From Hydrogenothermaceae bacterium (GTDB lineage: Bacteria > Aquificota > Aquificae > Hydrogenothermales > Hydrogenothermaceae), in the NCBI GenBank assembly GCA_026984415.1, contig JALSSE010000421.1, positions 1 to 7,425 on the forward strand: DNA of 7,425 nucleotides, in the 5' to 3' direction. The position numbers were made by a program, and so were the translations under genes. The notes under the pieces are model-generated. The model made no database searches. It worked only from the letters and a program-made list of their open reading frames with translations, and was not told the DNA's origin. Below are positions 1 to 5,712 of this stretch, in pieces (position 1 is the first letter of the stretch; every line of letters begins with the position of its first letter).

Positions 1-1
1 T

Positions 2-661
2 TTTCCTTTTGAACAAATTGAGAAACCTGAGAAATGTATTTTTGAATTTGTTTATTTTGCAAGACCAGACAGTATGATTTTTAATGACTGGGTTTATGAA
101 ATAAGGAAAGAAATGGGAAGGAAGTTAGCACAGGAACACCCAATAGATGCAGACTGTGTTGTTCCCGTTCTTGATTCTGGAATGCTTGCAGCAAAAGGTT
201 ATTCAGAAGAAAGTGGAATACCTTTAGAAATTGGGCTTATCAGAAACCATTATGTTGGAAGGAGTTTTATACAACCTACACAGGAAATAAGGGATTTAAG
301 CGTTAAGCTAAAACTAAACCCTGTAAAACAGGTAATTGAAGGAAAAAGATTAATAGTTGTTGATGACTCTTTAGTGAGGGGAACAACAAGCAAAAAAATT
401 GTTAATATGCTAAGAAAAGCTGGAGCTAAAGAAATACATCTTTTAATAAGCTCGCCTCCTGTTGTCTCCCCTTGTTATTATGGAATTGATACACCAACAA
501 AAGAAGAACTGATTGCAAATCAGATGGATATTGATGAAATAAAAGATTATATTGGATGCGACAGCTTACATTACTTATCACTTGAAGGTATGATAAATGC
601 CGCAGACCCTAAAAAAGGATACTGTACAGCATGCTTTACAGGAAACTATCCTGTCCTTTGA
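2..661 (+). CDS. purF: Amidophosphoribosyltransferase (PurF), C-terminal part; 5' end outside window
   Basis: PurF transfers the amide nitrogen of glutamine to PRPP to make 5-phosphoribosylamine, the first committed step of de novo purine synthesis, in the cytosol. The frame is open from base 2, giving a 219-residue fragment; the first in-frame ATG (position 74) is internal. The fragment opens with the family's [13 protein letters not shown] block and carries the PRPP-binding loop [12 protein letters not shown] (fragment residues about 119-130). Four cysteines (fragment residues 12, 158, 208, 211) match the [4Fe-4S] ligands of Bacillus subtilis PurF (Cys236, 382, 437, 440): the first pair is 146 residues apart in both and the last pair is CxxC. 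It is therefore the iron-sulfur, Bacillus-type enzyme, not the cluster-free E. coli type. The protein ends only eight residues after the last cysteine, a shorter tail than in B. subtilis. The N-terminal glutaminase domain is not in the window. The next gene follows 11 bp later. Confidence 0.96.
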   Translation, partial: FPFEQIEKPEKCIFEFVYFARPDSMIFNDWVYEIRKEMGRKLAQEHPIDADCVVPVLDSGMLAAKGYSEESGIPLEIGLIRNHYVGRSFIQPTQEIRDLSVKLKLNPVKQVIEGKRLIVVDDSLVRGTTSKKIVNMLRKAGAKEIHLLISSPPVVSPCYYGIDTPTKEELIANQMDIDEIKDYIGCDSLHYLSLEGMINAADPKKGYCTACFTGNYPVL

Positions 662-664
662 GGA
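660..664 (+). promoter_or_regulatory. Ribosome binding site of the M24 peptidase gene, overlapping the purF stop
   Basis: GAGGA lies 8 nt before the ATG at 673 and overlaps the purF TGA stop (659-661). This placement supports the chosen start and suggests the two genes share a transcript and are translationally coupled. Confidence 0.6.
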
Positions 665-672
665 AATAAAAA

Positions 673-1749
673 ATGCCAAAAATAAAAGATGTACAGGAAA
701 AAATAAAAAATGAAAATTTAGACTCTTTTTTCTTTTCAAGTCAGGCTAATGTTTTTTACTTGACTTATTTTCATTCCTCTAATGCATTTATCATTCTTAC
801 ACCTTCCCAAAAAATTTTTATAACAGACTCAAGGTATTACGAAGGTGCAGTTGAAAAACTGAAAGATTGGGAAGTTATCTTACTTGGCAAAGGTGGAAAA
901 AAAGGTATAGAACATTTAAAGGAAATTATAGACCATTATGGTGGAAATAAAATAGGTTTTGAAAAAGACAAAGTAACACTTTCCTTTTATGAAAAACTAA
1001 TTGAAGGAAACCTAAAAGAAAGATTAAAAGGCTATGAAGGTTTTTTAGACGATATAAGAATTTTAAAAACTGAAGATGAAATAAATATAATAAAAACGGC
1101 TGTTAAACAGATAGATAACGTATTTAAAAAAATTATTAATGAAATCAAAGAATGTAAAACAGAGTTAGATGTTAGAAGAAAAATAATAAACTACATTTTT
1201 GAAGAAGGTGGAACAGGAGAAAGTTTCCCAGCAATTATTGCATCAGGAAAACACTCTGCAATTCCCCATTATGAAACATCAGATAGCCCAATTCTGTGGG
1301 ACAATTTTCTTCTTATTGATATGGGCTCTGTTTACAAAGGGTATTGTTCTGATTTTACAAGGACTTTAATTTTAGGAAACGTTGACCCAGAACTTGAAAA
1401 AATATACGAAATCGTAAAAGAAGCCCATTTAGAAGCTACAAATATTGTAAAAGCTGGAATTCCAGTTAAAGAAATAGATTTGAAAGCAAGGGAAATAATA
1501 GATAAATATGGTTATGGAGATTATTTTATACATTCAACAGGACATGGAATTGGTGTTGAGATACATGAACCACCAAGGATTTATAAAGGAAGTGAAGAAA
1601 TACTAAAAGAAAACACAGTTTTTACAATTGAACCGGGTATATATTTACCAGAAAAAGGTGGTGTCCGTTTAGAAAATATTGTTGTTGCAAGGGAAAACGG
1701 TGTTGAAGTTTTAACTCAAACTCCCTTAGACAAAGTTATTATCAGATAA
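673..1749 (+). CDS. Xaa-Pro aminopeptidase / prolidase, M24 family
   Basis: This is a cytosolic two-metal peptidase of the M24B family, which cleaves the bond next to proline (Xaa-Pro aminopeptidase or dipeptidase). The 358 residues form an N-terminal creatinase-like domain (about 1-125) and a C-terminal pita-bread catalytic domain (about 130-355). All five expected metal ligands are visible: Asp216 (IDMG), Asp227 (SDFTRT), His291 (STGHGIG), Glu320 (TIEPG) and Glu334 (VRLEN). His199 (IPHY) and His298 (IHEPP) are the usual active-site histidines. The length matches compact thermophile and archaeal prolidases of about 350 residues; E. coli PepP and PepQ are about 440. The ATG at 673 has a good ribosome binding site overlapping the purF stop. 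The sequence does not separate aminopeptidase (PepP-like) from dipeptidase (PepQ-like) activity, so no symbol is assigned. Pairing with purF looks like operon packing, not shared pathway. Confidence 0.93.
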   Translation: MPKIKDVQEKIKNENLDSFFFSSQANVFYLTYFHSSNAFIILTPSQKIFITDSRYYEGAVEKLKDWEVILLGKGGKKGIEHLKEIIDHYGGNKIGFEKDKVTLSFYEKLIEGNLKERLKGYEGFLDDIRILKTEDEINIIKTAVKQIDNVFKKIINEIKECKTELDVRRKIINYIFEEGGTGESFPAIIASGKHSAIPHYETSDSPILWDNFLLIDMGSVYKGYCSDFTRTLILGNVDPELEKIYEIVKEAHLEATNIVKAGIPVKEIDLKAREIIDKYGYGDYFIHSTGHGIGVEIHEPPRIYKGSEEILKENTVFTIEPGIYLPEKGGVRLENIVVARENGVEVLTQTPLDKVIIR

Positions 1750-1750
1750 T

Positions 1751-1778
1751 TTGAAATTTTTTCGCATTTAACTAATTT
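1751..1778 (+). promoter_or_regulatory. Possible weak promoter before the kinase-like gene
   Basis: TTGAAA (1751-1756) and TAATTT (1773-1778) are 16 bp apart. The first matches five of six bases of the -35 consensus, the second only three of six of the -10. Initiation about 7 nt after the second element would fall on the ATG at 1785 and give a leaderless transcript. In DNA this AT-rich such matches are common, so this is weak. Confidence 0.2.
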
Positions 1779-1784
1779 TCCTGT

Positions 1785-2381
1785 ATGAAATTTCAAGATA
1801 TAAAATTAGAAATAAAAAACTTAGAAAAAATAGGTGAAGGATGGAGGGGAAGTATATTCAAAGGAAATTTCAAAGGTCAGATTCTATCATTTAAAGTCCC
1901 ATCAGAACCAATCCATATCAGTCCTATCTTGAAAGAAGGGGAAATTTTAAAAATAGTTAATAAGGCAGGTATTGGTGGAAAATTAATTTTACAAGGTGAA
2001 GATTTTATAGCTTATAAATTTATTGAAGGGAAAGAATTAAGACACGTGATAAACGAGCAAAATGCAAAAAAAATACTTTCCCAGATTTTAGAACAGGCAA
2101 GAACTTTAGACATACTTAAAATTACAAAAGAAGAGATGCACAGATTACATGCAAATGTGCTTGTAAATAAAGATTTAAAAGTCTATTTAATAGATTTTGA
2201 AAGGGCTAAAAAATCAGAAAAACCAAAAAATGTTACCCAGTTTGTCCAGTTCTTAATTACTGGAGGTACACAGTATTTAGGAAATTTCAATAAAAAAGAA
2301 GCAATAAATTTAATGAAAGAGTACAAACAGAACCAGTCAGATGAAAATTTTTTGAAAATTAGAAAATTTTTTAACCTGTAA
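1785..2381 (+). CDS. Predicted serine/threonine protein kinase-like protein (COG2112 type)
   Basis: This 198-residue protein looks like a minimal protein kinase fold. A glycine-rich loop (IGEGWRGSIFKG, 16-27) is followed by a candidate ATP-anchoring lysine (SFKVP, Lys37), a helix-C glutamate (Glu51 or Glu53), a hinge-like stretch (IAYKFIEGKEL, 75-85) and a DFG-like motif IDFERAK (136-142, Asp137). The catalytic loop (ITKEEMHRLHANVLV, 113-127) lacks a canonical HxDxxxxN motif. The stretch from there through EKPKNVTQFVQFL resembles, from memory, the archaeal predicted kinases of COG2112. Substrate and activity are unknown. A stop codon (1773-1775) lies in frame just upstream, so ATG 1785 is the earliest start, yet no Shine-Dalgarno precedes it. 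The gene sits 35 bp after the peptidase gene and ends 2 bp from the end of metF on the other strand. A pseudokinase or small-molecule kinase remains possible. Confidence 0.75.
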   Translation: MKFQDIKLEIKNLEKIGEGWRGSIFKGNFKGQILSFKVPSEPIHISPILKEGEILKIVNKAGIGGKLILQGEDFIAYKFIEGKELRHVINEQNAKKILSQILEQARTLDILKITKEEMHRLHANVLVNKDLKVYLIDFERAKKSEKPKNVTQFVQFLITGGTQYLGNFNKKEAINLMKEYKQNQSDENFLKIRKFFNL

Positions 2382-2383
2382 AA

Positions 2384-3265
2384 CTAATTTTTTATCAGAT
2401 GTTTTATTTTGTTGTATATTTGAATAGTAGCATCAGATTTATTTAAAGTATAGAAATGAAGACCTTTAACATTGTGATTTAGTAAATCTATACACTGGTG
2501 TGTTGCATACTCAATTCCAACTTTTTTAACCATCTCTGGATTATCTTCATATTTTTCAAGCTCTTTAACAAGATTTTCAGGTATTGTTGCACCACACATC
2601 GCAGCAAATTTTCTTATCTGTTTAAAATTTGTTATTGGCATTATTCCCGGAATAATAGGAATGTCAATTCCCTCTTTTCTTACCTTATCAACATACTCAT
2701 AAAAATATTTATTTTCAAAGAACATCTGTGTAATAGCGAAATCTGCCCCTGCTTCGACTTTCTTTTTAAAATAATGGATATCTCTTTCAATATTTGGGCT
2801 CTCTGGATGCCCCTCTGGATAACAGGCAACAGCTATACTAAAATAGTCTCCAAAATTTTCTCTTATTAACTCAACAAGTTCATTTGCATAATGACATCCA
2901 TCTTCAGGAATTTTAAAATTTTCCTGATTAACAGGTATATCACCTCTCAGGGCAAGAATGTTTTGTATTCCTATATTTTTGTAATCCTGTAAAATTTCAA
3001 GAAGCTCTTTTTTTGAATGTCCAATACATGTTAGATGTGCCATTACTGTTAATTTTGTTTCTTCGTGAATTTTCTTAACTATATTCCTTGTCCTATCCCT
3101 TGTACTTCCACCTGCCCCATAAGTTACAGAAACAAATGTCGGATTTAAATGTTCTAAATCTTTTATTGTTTTAAAAAGCTGTTTTTCAGCTTCTTCTGTC
3201 TTTGGTGGAAAAAATTCAAAGGATATACTCGTCTTTATCTGTTTTAAAATTTCTGAAATTTTCAT
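2384..3265 (-). CDS. metF: 5,10-methylenetetrahydrofolate reductase
   Basis: MetF is an FAD enzyme that reduces 5,10-methylene-THF to 5-methyl-THF, supplying the methyl group for methionine synthesis in the cytosol. The 293 residues match the size of E. coli MetF (296) and its TIM-barrel layout. Visible motifs are [10 protein letters not shown] with Glu17 at the catalytic glutamate position (E. coli Glu28), the glycine-rich [12 protein letters not shown] (48-59), ALRGD (105-109, Asp109 near the flavin), ITQMFFE (178-184), the PGIMPI block (206-211) and the C-terminal GLHFYTLN (268-275). There is no regulatory C-terminal domain as in the eukaryotic enzyme. The start gives the usual N-terminus, but no Shine-Dalgarno is visible. 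The gene is transcribed alone, tail-to-tail with the kinase gene and divergent from the OmpA gene. Confidence 0.96.
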   Translation of the reverse strand: MKISEILKQIKTSISFEFFPPKTEEAEKQLFKTIKDLEHLNPTFVSVTYGAGGSTRDRTRNIVKKIHEETKLTVMAHLTCIGHSKKELLEILQDYKNIGIQNILALRGDIPVNQENFKIPEDGCHYANELVELIRENFGDYFSIAVACYPEGHPESPNIERDIHYFKKKVEAGADFAITQMFFENKYFYEYVDKVRKEGIDIPIIPGIMPITNFKQIRKFAAMCGATIPENLVKELEKYEDNPEMVKKVGIEYATHQCIDLLNHNVKGLHFYTLNKSDATIQIYNKIKHLIKN

Positions 3266-3271
3266 GTTAAT

Positions 3272-3277
3272 AGTATA
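3272..3277 (-). promoter_or_regulatory. Candidate -10 element of metF
   Basis: On the minus strand TATACT lies 6 bp before the metF ATG. If it is a -10 box, transcription would start at or next to the start codon, giving a leaderless mRNA. This fits the absence of a Shine-Dalgarno. No convincing -35 element is seen 16-18 bp upstream. Confidence 0.3.
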
Positions 3278-3305
3278 TCAATTTAGTAAAAATTTTGTTT
3301 AAAGT

Positions 3306-3334
3306 TTGCCTTTGAACAAATATTCATTTATCAT
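3306..3334 (+). promoter_or_regulatory. Candidate sigma-70 type promoter of the OmpA gene
   Basis: TTGCCT (3306-3311) and TATCAT (3329-3334) are separated by 17 bp; they match four and five of six consensus bases. Initiation near 3341 would leave an untranslated leader of about 47 nt ending in a strong ribosome binding site. The rest of the 122-bp divergent gap is A/T-rich without a clear operator palindrome. Confidence 0.35.
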
Positions 3335-3375
3335 TATTTCTATAAGCATATAAAAAATATAAAAAAATTATTCTC

Positions 3376-3382
3376 AGGAGGT
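3376..3382 (+). promoter_or_regulatory. Strong Shine-Dalgarno of the OmpA gene
   Basis: AGGAGGT lies 5 nt before the ATG at 3388. It is among the best matches to the 16S 3' end in the window, as expected for an abundant outer membrane protein, and it fixes the start. Confidence 0.8.
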
Positions 3383-3387
3383 AGAGT

Positions 3388-4809
3388 ATGCTAAAAAATC
3401 ACTTTTCAAAATCTGCGTTTATTTTTGGTATTTTAGCTTTTATAGCTAATTTTGGTTCAAACAGTTCAGAGGCAGCAGACCTGACAGACAAAACAATTGT
3501 TTCTCCTTATATCGGTACTCATACATTTGATGGTGAAAGAAACCTGAAATTCAGACCTGAATTTGGTATAGGATTGGAAAAATTTTATGGAGATTCTTTT
3601 AGTTTAGGAATTAGTGCTGGATATGTCCCAACAAAAAGCAGGGCAAGTGGTAGCAGAAAAGATATTTATACTTACAATTTATTTGCTTCACACTCATTCT
3701 ACAAAAAAAACTGGGCTGAAAAACTGAAAATTCCCGTTAAAAATCTAATTCCTTATGTATCTTTCGGTATAGGTGGAAACAGAGCTGTTGGTATAAATGC
3801 AGGAGTTGGTATTAGGGCACTAAAAAATGATAGGATGGCATTCAAGTTGGAAGCAAGAGGATTTGAACTGTGGAAAGGAAGACACGACTTAGTTGTTTCT
3901 GCTGGTATTGATTATCTGTTTGGTGGTAAAAAACAACCTCCAGTTGTAGAAACTAAACCTGTCCCAAAGCCAAAACCAAAACCTAAGCCTAAAGCAAAAG
4001 TACCTGTTGTTTACGACAGTGATTTTGATGGTGTTCCTGATGACAAAGACAAATGCCCAAATACTCCAATGAGAGCTAAAGTAGATGCAAATGGCTGTCC
4101 ATTAGACTCAGATAAAGATGGTGTTCCTGATTATAAAGATAAATGTCCATATACTCTATGGGAAGTGCCGGTTGATGAAAATGGATGTGAATATGATACA
4201 GATAAAGATACTATCCCAGATTACAGAGACAAATGTCCAAATACCCCTGCTGGCGTAATGGTTGATGATGACGGCTGTCCTTTAGATGCTGACAATGATG
4301 GTGTACCAAATGATATTGATAAATGTCCAAACACTCCTGCTGGTATGGAAGTAGATGCAAATGGTTGTCCAAAAGATTCAGATAAAGATGGTGTCCCTGA
4401 CTACATGGATAAATGCCCTAATACCCCAGAAGGATACACAGTAAATAAAGACGGTTGTTTTGTTGCTGCTACTCTCAAAGTTTATTTTGACTTTAACAGT
4501 GCAAAAATCAAACCTCAATACTACCCAGAGATAGAAAAATTTGCTAAATTCTTAAAGAAAAATCCTAAAATCAAAGTGGAAATTCAGGGGCATACAGACA
4601 GTATAGGAAGCGATGAATACAATTTAAAACTTTCACAGAAAAGGGCTGAAGCGGTAAGAGATTTACTTATCAAAAAATACGGAATATCCCCTGACAGACT
4701 AACTGCAAAAGGTTACGGAGAGACAAAACCAATTGCTCCAAATTCTACTCCAGAAGGAAGAGCTAAAAATAGAAGAGTAGAAGCTGTTCTGATTATAGAA
4801 GTTAAATAA
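3388..4809 (+). CDS. OmpA-family outer membrane protein with five TSP3 repeats
   Basis: This is a 473-residue exported protein expected to anchor the outer membrane to peptidoglycan. Residues 1-29 form a signal peptide (basic start, hydrophobic 10-20, likely cut after SEA). Residues 30-180 resemble a small OmpA-like beta-barrel, with alternating Gly/aromatic strands and a terminal YLFGG. A Pro-Lys linker (191-206) follows, then five thrombospondin type-3 repeats (210-359) and an OmpA C-terminal domain (about 362-473). The last has the VYFDFNSAKIK start, GHTD, YNLKLSQKRA and NRRVE blocks. Asp404 and Arg419 are 15 residues apart, like Asp271 and Arg286, which bind diaminopimelate in E. coli OmpA. 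All ten cysteines lie in the repeats, two per repeat. A hairpin terminator follows. It resembles OprF/OmpA porins with a TSP3 hinge; pore function cannot be judged from sequence. Confidence 0.93.
   Translation: MLKNHFSKSAFIFGILAFIANFGSNSSEAADLTDKTIVSPYIGTHTFDGERNLKFRPEFGIGLEKFYGDSFSLGISAGYVPTKSRASGSRKDIYTYNLFASHSFYKKNWAEKLKIPVKNLIPYVSFGIGGNRAVGINAGVGIRALKNDRMAFKLEARGFELWKGRHDLVVSAGIDYLFGGKKQPPVVETKPVPKPKPKPKPKAKVPVVYDSDFDGVPDDKDKCPNTPMRAKVDANGCPLDSDKDGVPDYKDKCPYTLWEVPVDENGCEYDTDKDTIPDYRDKCPNTPAGVMVDDDGCPLDADNDGVPNDIDKCPNTPAGMEVDANGCPKDSDKDGVPDYMDKCPNTPEGYTVNKDGCFVAATLKVYFDFNSAKIKPQYYPEIEKFAKFLKKNPKIKVEIQGHTDSIGSDEYNLKLSQKRAEAVRDLLIKKYGISPDRLTAKGYGETKPIAPNSTPEGRAKNRRVEAVLIIEVK
3958..4005 (+). 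repeat. Pro-Lys dipeptide linker
   Basis: Residues 191-206 of the OmpA-like protein are mostly alternating Pro and Lys (PVPKPKPKPKPKAKVP), encoded by varied codons. It probably forms a stiff, positively charged, periplasmic spacer between the barrel and the TSP3 repeats. Confidence 0.8.
4015..4464 (+). repeat. Five tandem 90-bp units encoding TSP3 repeats
   Basis: Units start at 4015, 4105, 4195, 4285 and 4375, each exactly 90 bp (30 residues) with no indels. The consensus is D-S-D-x-D-G-V-P-D-x-x-D-K-C-P-N-T-P, about 9 variable residues ending in G-C-P, then two more. The Asp-rich part resembles calcium-binding TSP3 motifs, and the two cysteines (14 residues apart) could form one disulfide per unit. 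Units 2 and 3 diverge most (KCPYTLWEV in unit 2, KDTIPD in unit 3); the last ends in GCFV at the junction with the OmpA domain. Wobble positions differ between units, so the array is old, not a recent expansion. Confidence 0.92.
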
Positions 4810-4822
4810 AATTATAATTTTG

Positions 4823-4848
4823 AGCCGACCTTTCAGGTTGGCTTCTTT
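4823..4848 (+). terminator. Rho-independent terminator after the OmpA gene
   Basis: AGCCGACCT (4823-4831) pairs with AGGTTGGCT (4835-4843) in a 9-bp stem with one G-T wobble and a 3-base loop, followed by TCTTT and TAATTT. It begins 13 bp after the stop. The T tract is interrupted, so it may be leaky and let some transcription reach the MscS gene. Confidence 0.75.
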
Positions 4849-4865
4849 AATTTAAAAAAACTTTT

Positions 4866-4872
4866 AGGAGGG
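4866..4872 (+). promoter_or_regulatory. Shine-Dalgarno of the MscS gene
   Basis: AGGAGGG lies 7 nt before the ATG at 4880 and decides the start. It sits just downstream of the OmpA terminator; no clear separate promoter was found in the 70-bp gap. Confidence 0.75.
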
Positions 4873-4879
4873 TTAGAAA

Positions 4880-5689
4880 ATGGATTTTAGCACACAGGGA
4901 CTTATAGATTTAGCAGTCCAATGGGCTGTTAAGTTAGGTGGAGCAGTACTTGTATTCCTTATAGGTAAATGGATTGCCAAAAAACTTACAAACGTTGTAA
5001 AAAGAATAATGGAAAGGGCTAATGTTGAAACTACATTAGCTAAATTTTTAGGCGATTTAACTTATATTGGTTTATTAATTTTAGTAATTATTGCTGCACT
5101 AGGAACGTTAGGCGTCCAGACAACATCTTTTGTTGCTATTTTGGGTGCAGCCACCTTAGCTGTAGGTTTAGCTCTTCAGGGTAATCTCTCAAATTTTGGA
5201 GCTGGTGTTGTTTTACTCCTTTTCAGACCTTTTAAAGTTGGAGATGTTGTTGACGCAGGGGGAGCTTTAGGTTCAGTTGAAGAGATAGGAATTTTCAACA
5301 CAAAAATGAAAACACCTGATAACAAATTAGTAATTATTCCAAACTCAAACATTGTAGGTGGAAACATTACCAATTTTTCTGCTAAAGATACAAGAAGAGT
5401 TGACCTTGTTATCGGAGTTGGGTATGAAGATGATTTGAAAAAAGTTAAAGAAGAACTGTGGAATATTTTAAATTCTGATGAAAGGATTTTAAAAGACCCA
5501 CCACCAACTGTTGCTGTTTCAGAACTTGCAGATAGCAGTGTCAATTTTGTAGTCAGACCTTGGGTAAAATCAGGAGATTACTGGGGAGTATACTTTGACC
5601 TTTTAGAAAGAATTAAAACAAGATTTGATGAAGTTGGAATTACAATTCCTTATCCTCAGATGGATGTTCACCTAAAAAAAGAAGATTAA
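4880..5689 (+). CDS. mscS: Small-conductance mechanosensitive channel MscS
   Basis: MscS is a heptameric inner-membrane channel that opens under membrane tension to release solutes during osmotic downshock. The 269 residues give three membrane segments: about 10-33, 57-78 and the pore helix at about 82-115. The pore sequence LAVGLALQGNLSN is almost that of E. coli MscS: Leu93 and Leu97 match the hydrophobic gate Leu105 and Leu109, and Gln100-Gly101 match the Gln112-Gly113 kink. The cytoplasmic cage follows (LLFRPFKVGDVV, IPNSNIVGGNITNF, SVNFVVRPW, DLLERIKTRFD) and ends in the conserved PYPQMDVHLK. The N-terminus is about 12 residues shorter than E. coli MscS (286). It follows the OmpA gene by 70 bp across a terminator and ends just before a palindromic terminator shared with the opposing gene. 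Confidence 0.95.
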   Translation: MDFSTQGLIDLAVQWAVKLGGAVLVFLIGKWIAKKLTNVVKRIMERANVETTLAKFLGDLTYIGLLILVIIAALGTLGVQTTSFVAILGAATLAVGLALQGNLSNFGAGVVLLLFRPFKVGDVVDAGGALGSVEEIGIFNTKMKTPDNKLVIIPNSNIVGGNITNFSAKDTRRVDLVIGVGYEDDLKKVKEELWNILNSDERILKDPPPTVAVSELADSSVNFVVRPWVKSGDYWGVYFDLLERIKTRFDEVGITIPYPQMDVHLKKED

Positions 5690-5694
5690 TACAT

Positions 5695-5712
5695 AAGGGG
5701 GATATCCCCCTT
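5695..5712. terminator. Palindromic bidirectional terminator between mscS and the EAL-HDOD gene
   Basis: AAGGGGGATATCCCCCTT is a perfect palindrome: a 7-bp stem with five G-C pairs and an ATAT loop. It lies between two convergent genes in otherwise AT-rich DNA. On the plus strand TTTAATTT follows the stem; on the minus strand the trailing run is only TTATGTATT. The last base of the minus-strand TAA stop (5712) is part of the stem, so the hairpin starts directly at the end of that gene. Confidence 0.75.

Noticed and set aside
74..76. ATG at 74 as the start of a short phosphoribosyltransferase
   Set aside because: The frame is open from base 2 and encodes the conserved [13 protein letters not shown] block of PurF with its first cluster cysteine, so this is the 3' part of a longer gene.
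2340..2410. Terminator hairpin between the convergent kinase-like and metF genes
   Set aside because: The region has several A4T4-6 runs but no G-C containing stem; only 2 bp separate the two stops. I could not support a terminator here.
2498..2869. Plus-strand open frame of 123 codons inside metF
   Set aside because: It lies antisense within a confident MetF coding region; its Phe/Ile/Asn-rich translation has no recognisable domain and there is no upstream ribosome binding site.
4015..4464. Tandem 90-bp repeats as a CRISPR or mobile repeat
   Set aside because: The repeats are in frame, diverged at wobble positions, and encode a known protein repeat (TSP3); there are no unique spacers between identical units.
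5176..5544. Minus-strand open frame of 122 codons inside mscS
   Set aside because: It is antisense to the conserved pore and cage region of MscS; its Ser/Thr-rich, low-complexity translation is what a shadow of that frame would give.
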